A DNA stretch of 52,850 bases from Pseudomonadota bacterium (GCA_023411035.1 JAEYPE010000184.1:1-52850), one strand, 5' to 3'. Counted from the stretch's first letter, positions 34,712-44,225 are shown. The notes: generated from the sequence alone by a model not told the origin. Program-made: numbers and translations.

Positions 34712-36001
34712 ATGAGCGAGCAGAAGTCCTTCGGTTTCGAAACCCGCGCCATCCACGCGGGCGCCGCCCCCGATCCCGCCACCGGTGCGCGCCAGACGCC
34801 GATCTACCAGACCACCAGCTTCGTTTTCGACGACGTGGACGATGCGGCCTCGCTGTTCAATCTCCAGAAGGTCGGCTTCATCTACTCCCGCCTGACCAAC
34901 CCCACCGTGTCGGTGCTGGAGGAACGTCTCGCCAACCTCGAAGGCGGCGCCGGGGCCACGGCCACCTCCTCCGGCCACGCGGCCCAGCTGCTCGCCCTGT
35001 TCCCGCTGCTGTCGCCGGGTGACGAGATCGTCGCCTCGCGCAAGCTCTACGGCGGCACGCTGAACCAGCTCGGCACCAGCTTCCCGCGCGCCTTCGGCTG
35101 GAAGCCGGTCTTCGTGGACACCGACGAGCCGGAGAACGTCCGCGCCGCCATCACGGAGAAGACCAAGGCGATCTTCGTGGAAAGCCTCGCCAACCCCGGC
35201 GGCATCGTCACCGACCTGGAGGCCATCGCCAAGATCGCCGACGAGGCCGGCATCCCGCTGATCGTGGACAACACGCTGGCGACGCCGTACCTGATCAACC
35301 CGATCCAGTGGGGCGCCACGCTGGTCGTGCATTCCACCACGAAGTTCCTGTCGGGCAACGGCACCTCGGTCGGCGGCGTGGTCATCGACAGCGGCACGTT
35401 CGACTGGAGCAAGTCCGGCAAGTTCCCGGCCCTTTCGGAGCCGGACGCCGGCTATCACGGGCTGAAGTTCCACGAGACCTTCGGCCATCTGGCCTTCACC
35501 ATCCACGGCCACGCCGTGGGCCTGCGCGACCTGGGGCCGAGCCAGGCGCCGCTGAACGCCTTCCTGACGCTGAACGGCATCGAGACGCTGCCGCTGCGCG
35601 TGCAGCGCCACAGCGACAGCGCCCTGAAGGTCGCGCAGTTCCTGGAAGGCCACCCGGCGGTGAGCTGGGTCAGCTACGCCGGACTGGAGTCGTCCAAGTA
35701 CAACGGGCTGGCCAAGAAGTACCTGCCGAAGGGGGCCGGCGCCGTGCTGACCTTCGGCGTGAAGGGCGGCTATGACGTGGGCGTGAAGGTGGTGGAGAAG
35801 GTCCAACTCCTCAGCCATCTCGCCAACATCGGCGACAGCCGTTCGCTTATCATCCACCCCTCCTCGACCACGCACCGCCAGCTTTCGCCGGAAGGCCAGG
35901 CGCAGGCCGGCGCCGGTCCGGACGTCATCCGCCTGTCCATCGGCCTGGAGAGCGTGGAGGACATCATCGCCGACCTCGATCAGGCGCTGACCGCCGCCTG
36001 A
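34712..36001 (+). CDS. metY: O-acetylhomoserine sulfhydrylase (MetY)
   Basis: A 429-residue PLP enzyme of the Cys/Met metabolism family. It makes homocysteine from O-acetylhomoserine and sulfide. PLP lysine K211 in VVHSTTKFLSGNGT; IYSRLTNPTVSVLEERLA and DNTLATPYLINP are family signatures. Length and the insert KSGKFPALSEPDAGYHG favour MetY over cystathionine gamma-synthase. ATG follows AGAGGAAG. Last gene of the operon; a GC hairpin follows. Confidence 0.95.
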   Translation: MSEQKSFGFETRAIHAGAAPDPATGARQTPIYQTTSFVFDDVDDAASLFNLQKVGFIYSRLTNPTVSVLEERLANLEGGAGATATSSGHAAQLLALFPLLSPGDEIVASRKLYGGTLNQLGTSFPRAFGWKPVFVDTDEPENVRAAITEKTKAIFVESLANPGGIVTDLEAIAKIADEAGIPLIVDNTLATPYLINPIQWGATLVVHSTTKFLSGNGTSVGGVVIDSGTFDWSKSGKFPALSEPDAGYHGLKFHETFGHLAFTIHGHAVGLRDLGPSQAPLNAFLTLNGIETLPLRVQRHSDSALKVAQFLEGHPAVSWVSYAGLESSKYNGLAKKYLPKGAGAVLTFGVKGGYDVGVKVVEKVQLLSHLANIGDSRSLIIHPSSTTHRQLSPEGQAQAGAGPDVIRLSIGLESVEDIIADLDQALTAA

Positions 36002-36017
36002 TGTCCTGGCGCGTCGT

Positions 36018-36050
36018 CCCCGCCCGCCACGGTTCATGCGGCGGGCGGGG
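36018..36050 (+). terminator. Hairpin after metY
   Basis: CCCCGCCCGCC, 11-base loop, GGCGGGCGGGG: an all-GC perfect 11-pair stem 17 bases after the metY stop. No T-run. Confidence 0.6.
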
Positions 36051-36159
36051 GCGATACCCCGCAAGGCGAAAGCGCGGCGATAAAGGCGGAACGGCGGCCG
36101 TTCCGTTGACCTTCCACCGGCTCGGCACGGACCCTGGTCCGAACATGGGGAGCGCGGGC

Positions 36160-36792
36160 ATGGGCGGACGGCTCAGGCTGGGCATCGCGGCGGCAGCGCT
36201 GCTGGGGCTGGGAGGCTGCGCGGGCATGCCCGCCGCGGTGACTGTCGCGTCCTTCGCGATGGACGGCCTTCTCTACGTCGGAACCAGCAAGAGCAGCACC
36301 GACCATATCCTGTCGGCCATGCTGCAACAGGACTGCGCGGCCTTCCGCATCCTGACAGAAGGCTCCTTTTGCAAACCGGCGATCATCCCCGTGACGCGAG
36401 CCGTCGAGGCCGCTCCGGAACCCGTTCCGGAGCCTCCACCACCCCCACCATTGCCACTACCGCTTCCCGTCACCGCGGAGGTGGGCATCGCCGCGACGCC
36501 TTCGGCGCCACGCCACGCCGAACGGCGTTTCCTCGTGGTGGCGGGCAGCTTCGCGAAGCGCGGGCAGGCGGAGGCCCGGCGCGACCGTCTGGGCCACCCG
36601 GAGGCCGACATCATGGTGGCCGACGTGCGGGGCCGGCGCGTCCACCGCGTCGTCCTGCCGCCGGAAGACCGCCCTGCCGCTCTGCGCCGTCTGGCCGAAA
36701 TCCGCGCCGCCGGGGTGGGCGACGCTTGGCTCCTGCCATGGAACGGGCGGCCCGATGATATGACCTACGCCGGCCTTCCCGACCGGATGTGA
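36160..36792 (+). CDS. SPOR-domain lipoprotein
   Basis: 210 residues. Lipoprotein signal MGGRLRLGIAAAALLGLGGC, lipidated at C20. A conserved-looking segment (GTSKSSTDHILSAMLQQDCA) and a Pro-rich spacer (about 88–105) lead to a C-terminal SPOR-like domain (RRFLVVAGSFAKRGQAEA … RRVHRVVLPPE), which in its family binds denuded septal glycan. ATG 36160 is chosen because GGGGAG lies seven bases upstream; an in-frame ATG at 36145 is possible. Convergent with the MFS gene. Confidence 0.82.
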   Translation: MGGRLRLGIAAAALLGLGGCAGMPAAVTVASFAMDGLLYVGTSKSSTDHILSAMLQQDCAAFRILTEGSFCKPAIIPVTRAVEAAPEPVPEPPPPPPLPLPLPVTAEVGIAATPSAPRHAERRFLVVAGSFAKRGQAEARRDRLGHPEADIMVADVRGRRVHRVVLPPEDRPAALRRLAEIRAAGVGDAWLLPWNGRPDDMTYAGLPDRM

Positions 36793-36795
36793 CCG

Positions 36796-38010
36796 TCACT
36801 CCGCCGCCGGCACCGGGGCCGCGGCGGGCTTGGCCGGAAGGTCCCGGTCACGCGGCAGCAGCAGCGCCGCCGCGAAGGCGATCAGCGCCAGAACCGCCAG
36901 CGTGACGTAGAGCATCACGAACTCGCCCGTCCGCTCATAGACCAGGGCGACGAGCTGCACGGCCAGCGGACCGGCGCCGAAGGACAGGATGAACTTGGCG
37001 CCATAGGCCAGCCCCCGGTGCTTCTCCGGGGTGTAGCGGGCGAGCAGCAGGTTTTCCGCCGGGATCTGCACCTGGCAGGCCACGACCACCAGCGCCGCCG
37101 CCCCGACCAGAGGCAGGTCGGCCAGCACCGCCACCGCCGCCATCATCGGCACCTGGACCAGCAGGCACAGGGTGTAGATGCGCTTCAGCGGAAATTTGTC
37201 CGCCAGATGCCCGCCGACGAGCTGCGGCAGGGCAGCGAACAGATAGACCGCCGTCACCACGCCGCCCACGCCCAGCGTACCGCCGCCCAGCAGGTCGCCC
37301 AGCCGTGCCTCGAACAGCTTCGGCAGGACCACCTGCATGGCGTTGAACATCACCCCGGCGCAGACCATCGTCACCGACAGCACGACGAAGGCGCGGATCA
37401 CGTCGCCGCGCGACGCCTTCGGAATCGGCTTCACGTCACCCTGACGGTCCTCCACCTTGCCCAGCGCGATCAGCAGCGCCAGCGCGACGCCCAGCCCCAG
37501 GCAGACCGCCCCCGGAATCAGGAAGGCGGCGCGCCAGCCCATCCAGTCCGTCAGTCCGCCGGCCACCACCGCCGCCGAGGCGATGCCGATGGTCCCGAAG
37601 ATGCCCTGGTAGCCCAGCGCCTTGCCGCGGTTGGTGGCGTTCTTGACCATCCAGGCCATGCCCACCGGGTGGTAGATGGAAGCGCCGAGCCCCAGCACCG
37701 CAAGCGCCCACAGCAGCGCCGCCGGGCCGTCGGTCAGGCCGCAGGCGATGGTCCCCGCCCCGGTCAGCAGGAAGAAGATCGCCATCATCCGGCATTCGCT
37801 CCAGCGGTCGCCCAGCCATCCGGCCAGCGGCGCGCCGACACCGATCATCAGCGACCCCAGGGTCCACAGCCGGATCAGCTCGTCATAGGGCAGCTTCCAC
37901 TCGCGCTCCAGCGCCAGCACGACCGTCAGGAACAGGGCAGCGACGATGTGCATCAGCGCGTGGCCGACCCATGAAAAGCCGATCGACAGACGCGCCGATG
38001 TGTCGGTCAT
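36796..38010 (-). CDS. MFS transporter, FsrI/fosmidomycin-resistance-like
   Basis: 404 residues and about twelve helices. It starts MTDTSARLSIGFSWVGHALMH and contains GLGASIYHPVGMAWM, the HPxG motif typical of the fosmidomycin-resistance/sugar-carrier branch of MFS. Motif A is GWLGDRWSECRMM. Probably exports a drug or metabolite; substrate unknown. ATG follows CGGAGAAA. The last residues are Pro/Ala-rich cytoplasmic tail. Confidence 0.88.
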   Translation of the reverse strand: MTDTSARLSIGFSWVGHALMHIVAALFLTVVLALEREWKLPYDELIRLWTLGSLMIGVGAPLAGWLGDRWSECRMMAIFFLLTGAGTIACGLTDGPAALLWALAVLGLGASIYHPVGMAWMVKNATNRGKALGYQGIFGTIGIASAAVVAGGLTDWMGWRAAFLIPGAVCLGLGVALALLIALGKVEDRQGDVKPIPKASRGDVIRAFVVLSVTMVCAGVMFNAMQVVLPKLFEARLGDLLGGGTLGVGGVVTAVYLFAALPQLVGGHLADKFPLKRIYTLCLLVQVPMMAAVAVLADLPLVGAAALVVVACQVQIPAENLLLARYTPEKHRGLAYGAKFILSFGAGPLAVQLVALVYERTGEFVMLYVTLAVLALIAFAAALLLPRDRDLPAKPAAAPVPAAE

Positions 38011-38129
38011 GGAATTTCTCCGTAGCCGGATGATTTGCCCTTGAAAGCAACCTCCGCGAAACTGGCATGTGGGTCGGATCCGGTCCAATGCGCCACCGTC
38101 ATGGCGGGCATGCGACGAGCCGCGTCAGG

Positions 38130-38444
38130 TCATTCGGTTTCGTCGCGCAGCCAGTCCAGATAGGCCGGGTTGCCCCGCCCCACCTTCAATTCGACGACGC
38201 AGGGCACCTCGTAGCTGTGCAGGTCGCGCACCCGCGCGGCCAGCCGGTCGAACAACTCCGCCCGCGTCTTGGCGATCAGGACCGTCTCGGTGGCTTCCTC
38301 GACGGCGCCCTGCCAGCGGTAGATGGAGGTCATCCCGTCCAGGATGTTGGCGCAGGCGGCCAGCCGTTCCTCCACCAGCGCGCGGCCGATGCGCAGGGCT
38401 TCGTCCCGCGATCCGGCGGTGATGTAGGCGAAGACGAATTCCAT
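38130..38444 (-). CDS. cutA: CutA1-family divalent-cation tolerance protein
   Basis: 104 residues, standard length. Family segments: EERLAACANILDGMTSIYRWQG (28–49), KTRAELFDRL and SYEVPCVVELKVGRGNPAYLDW. Forms very stable trimers; the physiological role is still debated beyond copper-tolerance phenotypes. Start at 38444 with AAGGG upstream. Divergent from the small basic protein gene. Confidence 0.95.
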   Translation of the reverse strand: MEFVFAYITAGSRDEALRIGRALVEERLAACANILDGMTSIYRWQGAVEEATETVLIAKTRAELFDRLAARVRDLHSYEVPCVVELKVGRGNPAYLDWLRDETE

Positions 38445-38517
38445 GGCCGAACCCTTTCGATGTAGGATGCCTGAACTTTGCCACAGGCCGCAGGGCCGCA
38501 ACATCTCCGAGGCGACC

Positions 38518-38805
38518 ATGGCCGCACCCCGCCGCACCGCGTCCCGACGCCGGCCCACCGAGGCCCAGGCGGCGTGGCTGCGCCACGGCCTGGACCAGCC
38601 CGGCGGCAAGCTGCCCCTGTTCGACGGCGACGGCCAGCGCGTGAAGCGGCAGACCATCGAAAGCTGCCTGAAATCCGGCTGGGCGGAGCGCTGGTTCGAC
38701 AACCCGCTGAAGCCCGACTGGCTGGTCTGCCGCCTGACCGACGCTGGCCGCGCCGCGCTCTCCCCCCGCCCCGCCGTTGCGAAGGAACTCGCGCAGGCCG
38801 ATTGA
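38518..38805 (+). CDS. Small basic protein with winged-helix-like C-terminus
   Basis: 95 residues starting MAAPRRTASRRRPTEAQAAW. The segment QTIESCLKSGWAERWFDN … WLVCRLTDAGRAAL resembles the end of a winged-helix domain, so it may bind DNA; the family is otherwise unrecognised. GAGG five bases before ATG 38518 supports the start; the frame is open to 38443 but without a ribosome binding site. Convergent with the large hybrid kinase. Confidence 0.7.
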   Translation: MAAPRRTASRRRPTEAQAAWLRHGLDQPGGKLPLFDGDGQRVKRQTIESCLKSGWAERWFDNPLKPDWLVCRLTDAGRAALSPRPAVAKELAQAD

Positions 38806-38814
38806 AGGCCCGCG

Positions 38815-41800
38815 TCAGGCGGGCACGGCCCTCAACTGCTGGTCAACCGCCGCGGCCAGTTCGCGCGGGGTGACCGGCTTGTGGATCACCGTCAGCCCGT
38901 GGGCGGTGGCGTCCGTCAGGCAATCCGGCCCGGTTTCCCCGGTCAGGATCACGCCGGGAATTCCGGCGCCGTAACGGTCGCGCACGCGCAGGATCGCCTC
39001 GGTCCCGATCCGCCCCTCGCGCAGGCGGTAATCGGCGATCACGATGTCGGGGACGCGGGTCTGGGCGGACAGACGCTCCATCGCCTGATCGGCGCTGCCC
39101 GCCGCCAGCACCGCATAGCCCCATTCCGTCAGGACCATCTGAAGGCCCATCAGCACGATGGCGTCGTCGTCCACCAGAACGGCAAGGCGCCCCTGCCCCT
39201 GTTCCGGCGCCGGCCCATCGGCCCCGGCCGGAGCCGCCACCGCCGCTTCTCCCATCGGAACGAGCACCCGGAAGGCCGAGCCCCGACCCTCGGCGGAGCG
39301 CACCTCCACCGGATGATCCAACAACTGCGACAGCCGCCGCACGATGGCGAGGCCGAGGCCGAGCCCCTGGTTGCGGTCCCGCTCCGGGTTGCCGACCTGA
39401 TGGAACTCCTCGAAAATCCGCTCCAGATGGTCGTCCGGGATGCCGACGCCGGTGTCCTGGACGACGATGGACAGGAACCGCCCCTCCGCCCGGCACCGCA
39501 CCCGCACCAGCCCGCTTTCCGTGTAACGGATGGCATTCTCGACCAGATTGCGCAACAGCCGGCCCAGCAGGGTTGGGTCGCTGCGCACCCATCCTGTGCA
39601 GCCCTCCACCTGCCAGCCGATGCCCTTGCCGGCGGCGACCGGCGCGTAGGCGGCGCGGATCGGGTCCATCACCTCCGCCACGTCGAAATCCTCCAGCACC
39701 GGAGTCACCACCCCGGCGTCCAGGCGCGACACGTCCAGCAGGCTGTCCAGCAGCCCCTTCAGCGTCTCCAGCCCCTCTTCCAGATGGCCCAGGATCTTGG
39801 CACCCGCGCCGGAACCGGCATGGGCCGACAGGGCGGCGGCGAAAAAGAACAGCGACTGGAGCGGCTGGCGCAGGTCGTGGCTGGCCGCGGCCAGGAACTT
39901 CGACTTGGCGAGGTTGGCGCGCTCCGCCTCGTCGCGGGCGGAGCGCAATTCGGCCTCCATCGCCTTGCGCTCGGTGATGTCCTCGGCGACGGTGATGCGG
40001 TAGGCCGGCTCCCCCCCGATGATCCGGGCGAGCGAGGAGGTCACCCGTACCCACACCGTCCCGCCGTCCTTGTGGCGGTAGCGCTTCTCCATGGCGTAGC
40101 TGGACAGCTCTCCGGCCAGAAGCCGGTCGATCAGTTCCTCCTCCGCCGGCAGGTCCTCCGGATCGGTGATGTCACGGTAGGTGCGCGTCAGCAGTTCGCC
40201 CCGCGTGTAGCCGACGATGGCGCAGAACTTGGCGTTGACGTCGAGCATCCGCCCGTCCAGCGCCACCCGTTCGATGCCCACCGCGGCCAGTTCGAAGACG
40301 GACCGGAACCGTTCCTCGCTCTGGTGGCGCGCGGCTTCGGCCCGGCGCAGTTCGGTCACGTCCATGACCACGCTGCCCACCGCCGTCACCTCCGCCCCGT
40401 CATGCACGGGGAACAGGGCGGTCAGCCAATGGCGCGTGGCGCCGGGCTCCTTCGGCGTCTCGCCCAACACCTCGCGGTAAGGAATCGGCTCGCCCGTCCT
40501 GAACACCCGGTCGATCATGGGTTCGACGCTGGCGCCGATGACGGGCAGCATTTCCCTCAGCGTGCGCCCGCTGTGGGCCTCGGCGAGGATGCCGTTGAAG
40601 TCGGCCAACTGTTCGTTGATGCGGATGTAGCGGTGCTGGCGGTCGAAGAAGGCGAAGCCGACCGGCGCGTTCTGCAGCAGGCCGTTCAGTTGGGCGAGCA
40701 GCGCGCTTCTTTCCCGGTTGGCGGAGGTCAGCGCATCCTCGTTGCGCTTGCGGTCGGTGATGTCCTGGAAGAACACGGCCAACCCGTCCGGCGACGGGAA
40801 GGCGCGCACCGCGAACCATGAGCGGAGGGGCGGGTAATACTCCTCGAACTCAACCGGCTCCTGGTCCCGCATGGCGCGGTGGTAGCGCTCGCCGAAGCCG
40901 CCGGCGACCGCATCCGGATAGACGTCCCACAGGCCCTGGCCGGTCAGGTCGCGCCCCTCGGAGATCAGCACGCGGGCGCGCTCGTTGATGAAGGTGATGC
41001 GCCAGTCGCGGTCCACTTCGAACACGCCGTCGGTGATGCTGCCCAGAACGGCGGCCATCTTGTGGGCCAGCGCGTTGGCCTGCTCCCGGATCTGCTGCTG
41101 GCGCGCCAGTTCTTCGGCCATGCCGTCGAAGGCGCGGGCCAGCGTGCCGAGTTCGGAGGACTGGTCCGCCACACCGCTGCGCGCCGTCAGATCCCCGCCC
41201 TTCCAACGCTCCGCCGTTTCCACCAGGGCCGCCACGGGCCGCCGCAGGAACCGGTTGGCGCCCCACCAGACGGTGAGCAGCGCCAGCGCCAGCACCGTGG
41301 CGATACCGGTCATCGCCTGCACCATCGCGTCGCGGATCGGCTCCAGCGCCGCTCCCTTGTCCAGCCAGACCAGCACGCCGACACCGTCCAGCCCCAGCCC
41401 GGTCGGTTGATAGGCGACGAGATAAGGCCGCCCGTCCAGCCCGGTCATCTCGGCCGCGCCGGGGGCGTCGCGGGACAGAAGCTCGATGAAGGACTGGGGC
41501 AGCACGGCGCCCACCTGATCCGGCCTCACCTGATCAGGGAGGGGCGGCACCTGTGCGACCACCCGTCCGCGGCGGTCCACCAGCGTGATCCGCGCGTTGT
41601 CGGACAACGGACCGGACAATGGCCGCTTGGACAGGAAATCCGCGATCCAGGAGATGTCGGTCATCGCCGTCACCACGCCCGCGGCCATGCCCTCCCCATC
41701 CCGGAAGGCCAGCGCCACGGGCAGAGCCGGGCGCCCTTCCGTCCGGGGAAGGATATGCTCCCCCAGCGTCATCCGCCCGCTGTCCAGGGCATCGCGGAAA

Positions 41801-42171
41801 TAGCCGCGGTCGGCGATGGAGATGCCCAGCCCCGCGCGGTTGGTGGCGCAGCGCACCACCCCATCCAACCCGGCGACGAGAACGCCGAGATGGCCGGGAT
41901 AGGAGGTGCGCAGATCGTCCATCAGCGCCTGGCAGGCCGGCGAGCCGGGGGTACGCACCGGGTCCGCCTTCACCAGCGTGCTCAACACCTGCCGCAACCC
42001 GTCGAACATGCGGTGCTGTTCCGCCTCGAACAGGGCGGCGATGTACTGGGCATCCCGGCCCACCTCCGCCTCCCGCGCGGCGCGCAGGGCCAACTCGTTC
42101 CTCACCTCGATGACCGCCGCCGGGATCATCGCCAGGAAGGCCAGCAGCAACAGGCGGTGCAGAAGGCTCAT
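38815..42171 (-). CDS. Hybrid sensor histidine kinase: Cache–HAMP–PAS×3–HisKA–HATPase–REC
   Basis: 1118 residues. Membrane helices at about 5–22 and 283–305 enclose a double-Cache periplasmic sensor. Then HAMP (about 306–360), three PAS domains (about 375–480, 500–625, 635–750), HisKA with H765 in ASHDLRQPLQSLFFF, HATPase (NLVENAIRYTE, DTGVGIPDD, GLGLGLAIVRRL) and a C-terminal receiver with D1047 (VIADYRLREG). The HDLRQPLQ form marks the kinase subgroup usually fused to a receiver. No separate response regulator adjoins it. Signal unknown. Confidence 0.95.
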   Translation of the reverse strand: MSLLHRLLLLAFLAMIPAAVIEVRNELALRAAREAEVGRDAQYIAALFEAEQHRMFDGLRQVLSTLVKADPVRTPGSPACQALMDDLRTSYPGHLGVLVAGLDGVVRCATNRAGLGISIADRGYFRDALDSGRMTLGEHILPRTEGRPALPVALAFRDGEGMAAGVVTAMTDISWIADFLSKRPLSGPLSDNARITLVDRRGRVVAQVPPLPDQVRPDQVGAVLPQSFIELLSRDAPGAAEMTGLDGRPYLVAYQPTGLGLDGVGVLVWLDKGAALEPIRDAMVQAMTGIATVLALALLTVWWGANRFLRRPVAALVETAERWKGGDLTARSGVADQSSELGTLARAFDGMAEELARQQQIREQANALAHKMAAVLGSITDGVFEVDRDWRITFINERARVLISEGRDLTGQGLWDVYPDAVAGGFGERYHRAMRDQEPVEFEEYYPPLRSWFAVRAFPSPDGLAVFFQDITDRKRNEDALTSANRERSALLAQLNGLLQNAPVGFAFFDRQHRYIRINEQLADFNGILAEAHSGRTLREMLPVIGASVEPMIDRVFRTGEPIPYREVLGETPKEPGATRHWLTALFPVHDGAEVTAVGSVVMDVTELRRAEAARHQSEERFRSVFELAAVGIERVALDGRMLDVNAKFCAIVGYTRGELLTRTYRDITDPEDLPAEEELIDRLLAGELSSYAMEKRYRHKDGGTVWVRVTSSLARIIGGEPAYRITVAEDITERKAMEAELRSARDEAERANLAKSKFLAAASHDLRQPLQSLFFFAAALSAHAGSGAGAKILGHLEEGLETLKGLLDSLLDVSRLDAGVVTPVLEDFDVAEVMDPIRAAYAPVAAGKGIGWQVEGCTGWVRSDPTLLGRLLRNLVENAIRYTESGLVRVRCRAEGRFLSIVVQDTGVGIPDDHLERIFEEFHQVGNPERDRNQGLGLGLAIVRRLSQLLDHPVEVRSAEGRGSAFRVLVPMGEAAVAAPAGADGPAPEQGQGRLAVLVDDDAIVLMGLQMVLTEWGYAVLAAGSADQAMERLSAQTRVPDIVIADYRLREGRIGTEAILRVRDRYGAGIPGVILTGETGPDCLTDATAHGLTVIHKPVTPRELAAAVDQQLRAVPA

Positions 42172-42244
42172 GCAAGGCGGCTTTCGAAGGATGGAACCTT
42201 ACGGCGGTGCGGAGCGAGACCGTGCAGCATGCCGGACATTCCCG

Positions 42245-42532
42245 TCAACGGGTGCGGGTGGCCTTCCACAAGCCGGACCGTTCGGCCCCGGCGGCGATGC
42301 GGCGGTCGGCGATCTCGGATTCGTCCACCTCGGCGATCCCGGCGTGCTTCAGGGCACGCAGAAGGATGCTGCGGACGGTCGTCCCCTCCTCCTCCGCACG
42401 GCGGCGGACGGCGCGCTTGACGCTCTGCGGCACCATGGCGGCAAGTTGAACGTCGGGTTCGCGCCGGGCGGGGTGGCTTTGCCCGGAATCGGGCGGGGCG
42501 GTGTTGGCGGGTCGGAAAGGATGGTCGCGCAT
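42245..42532 (-). CDS. Ribbon-helix-helix-like small protein
   Basis: 95 residues. The central part DVQLAAMVPQSVKRAVRRRA EEEG TTVRSILLRAL has the strand–helix–helix layout of MetJ/Arc-type DNA-binding proteins (about 27–63). N-terminal 25 residues look disordered. Ribosome binding site weak (CTGGACCG). It could be an autoregulator acting on the palindrome 44 bases upstream (42576–42600), or an orphan antitoxin-like protein; no toxin gene adjoins it. Confidence 0.65.
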   Translation of the reverse strand: MRDHPFRPANTAPPDSGQSHPARREPDVQLAAMVPQSVKRAVRRRAEEEGTTVRSILLRALKHAGIAEVDESEIADRRIAAGAERSGLWKATRTR

Positions 42533-42575
42533 CGGTCCAGCCGTACATGGTTCGAACGTGCGAAACCTTCCATGT

Positions 42576-42600
42576 TATAGTTAATTTCTTGTTAACCATA
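42576..42600. promoter_or_regulatory. 25-base palindrome in the divergent control region
   Basis: TATAGTTAA, 7 bases, TTAACCATA: eight of nine pairs. AT-rich island in GC-rich DNA, between the ribbon-helix-helix gene and the FAD/NAD(P) gene, so a likely operator. Confidence 0.6.
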
Positions 42601-42751
42601 AAACCGCCAACGGAGTCCGGCGGAGCATGATACACCGGAATTGTTGTTGACCTGTACAATCCCGCACCGAACAGTGGCCGGCTGGGCGGTCCGGCGCCAC
42701 CGCACCGGATCATCGCCTTCCTCGTACGGCCAGAGCAGAGGAGCGACGACA

Positions 42752-44203
42752 TTGTCCGCACGCCCTTCGAAACGCCGCATCGCCATCATCGGGGCCGGTT
42801 TCACCGGCAGTGTCCTCGCCGCGCATCTGCTGCGCTGCGCCGATGAACCGACCAGCCTTCACCTGATCGAACGCGCGCCCAGCGTGGGCACCGGCCTTGC
42901 CTACTCCACGCCCAACGCCGCGCATCTGCTGAACGTGCGCGCCTACAACATGAGCGCCTATCCGGACGACCCGCGGCACTTCCTCCGCTGGCTGTGGGCG
43001 CAGGACGACGGGGGCGGCGCGGTGCCGCCCAGCGGCCATGCCTTCGTGTCCCGCGCCCGCTACGGCGCCTACATCCAGGACGTGCTGCGGGAGGCGGTGG
43101 CCGCCGCCCCACCCCACGTCTCGCTCACCGTGTCCCAGGCGGAGGCGGTGGACATCGCGTCGGACGCGCGGGGCACCCGGCTGCGGCTGGCCAACGGAAC
43201 CAGCCTGTCGGTGGACACGGCGGTGCTGTGCGTCGGCAACTTCGCCCCCTCGCCCCCGCCGGTCCCGGCGCCGGAGGTGTACGCCTCCAGCCGCTATGTG
43301 GCCTCTCCCTGGGACTGGCCGGCGCTGGCCGCCGTCGCCCCGGACGCGCCGGTGCTGATCCTCGGGACGGGGCTGACCATGGTGGACACCGTCCTGTCTC
43401 TGGAGGACCAGGGGCACCGCGGCCCGATCGTCGCCCTGTCGCGCCGTGGCCTGTTGCCGCAGACGCATGAGGAGACACGGCCATTCAAGAGCTTCATCCA
43501 CCCGCAGGTGATGCCGCGCACCGTCCTGGACGTGATGATCGCCCTGAAGTCCGACGTGCGCCGCGCGCGGGAGACAGGGTTCGACTGGCGATCCGCCTTC
43601 GACGCGCTGCGTCCCTATCATCACCTGATCTGGAGCCACCTGCCGCCGGAGGAGCGGCGGCGCTTCCTGCGCCACGTCCGCCCCTATTGGGAGATCCACC
43701 GCCACCGCATGGCGCCGGAGGTGGCGGCCCGCATCGCCGCGCTCCGCGCGAACGGGCGGCTCACCATCCGCGCCGGGCGCCTGCAAACGCTGCGACTGAC
43801 CCCGGACGGGGTCGAGGCGACCGTCCGCGCCCGCGGGGCGGAGGGAACCGTCTGGACCCGGACGGTGGGGGCCATCGTCAACGCCACCGGCACCGAATGC
43901 GATTTCAGCCGGATCGGCCATCCCTTGGTGAAGGCGCTGCTGACCCGCGGTCTGGCCCGGCCCGACCCGCTGCGGCTGGGGCTGGACGTCACGCTGGACG
44001 GCGCCCTGATCGGCGAAGGCGGACAGGCGTCGGACCGCCTGTTCGCGCTCGGCCCGGTCAGCCGCCCGCCCTTCTGGGAGATGACCGCGGTGCCCGAACT
44101 TCGCAGCCAGTGCGCCAGGGCCGCCCGGCACATCGCCCAGCTCCGGCGGCCCCCCTTCGCCCTGGCGGAACCGGCGTTGGCGCACGCGCGGGCGGCCCCC
44201 TGA
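42752..44203 (+). CDS. FAD/NAD(P)-binding protein (YdhS-like)
   Basis: About 483 residues. It opens with a dinucleotide-binding motif, RRIAIIGAGFTGSVLAAHLL, then ERAPSVGTGLAYSTPNAAHLLNVRA, the signature of the FAD-NAD(P)-binding domain family (YdhS-like, formerly DUF-type). A second nucleotide fold starts at APVLILGTGLTMVDTVLSL. The reaction is unknown; relatives are thought to be monooxygenase-like. The start is inferred as TTG 42752 because AGAGGAGCG lies seven bases upstream and no ATG or GTG is properly placed. Divergent from the small ribbon-helix-helix gene. Confidence 0.87.
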   Translation: MSARPSKRRIAIIGAGFTGSVLAAHLLRCADEPTSLHLIERAPSVGTGLAYSTPNAAHLLNVRAYNMSAYPDDPRHFLRWLWAQDDGGGAVPPSGHAFVSRARYGAYIQDVLREAVAAAPPHVSLTVSQAEAVDIASDARGTRLRLANGTSLSVDTAVLCVGNFAPSPPPVPAPEVYASSRYVASPWDWPALAAVAPDAPVLILGTGLTMVDTVLSLEDQGHRGPIVALSRRGLLPQTHEETRPFKSFIHPQVMPRTVLDVMIALKSDVRRARETGFDWRSAFDALRPYHHLIWSHLPPEERRRFLRHVRPYWEIHRHRMAPEVAARIAALRANGRLTIRAGRLQTLRLTPDGVEATVRARGAEGTVWTRTVGAIVNATGTECDFSRIGHPLVKALLTRGLARPDPLRLGLDVTLDGALIGEGGQASDRLFALGPVSRPPFWEMTAVPELRSQCARAARHIAQLRRPPFALAEPALAHARAAP

Positions 44204-44225
44204 CCGAAGCCCGGCCCCGCCTCCC

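Noticed and set aside
38443..38517. N-terminal extension of the 95-residue basic protein
   Set aside because: The frame is open, but this part overlaps the cutA start region and has no ribosome binding site, whereas ATG 38518 has one.
42245..42532. Antitoxin half of a toxin–antitoxin pair
   Set aside because: The fold fits, but no toxin-sized gene overlaps or adjoins it on the same strand.
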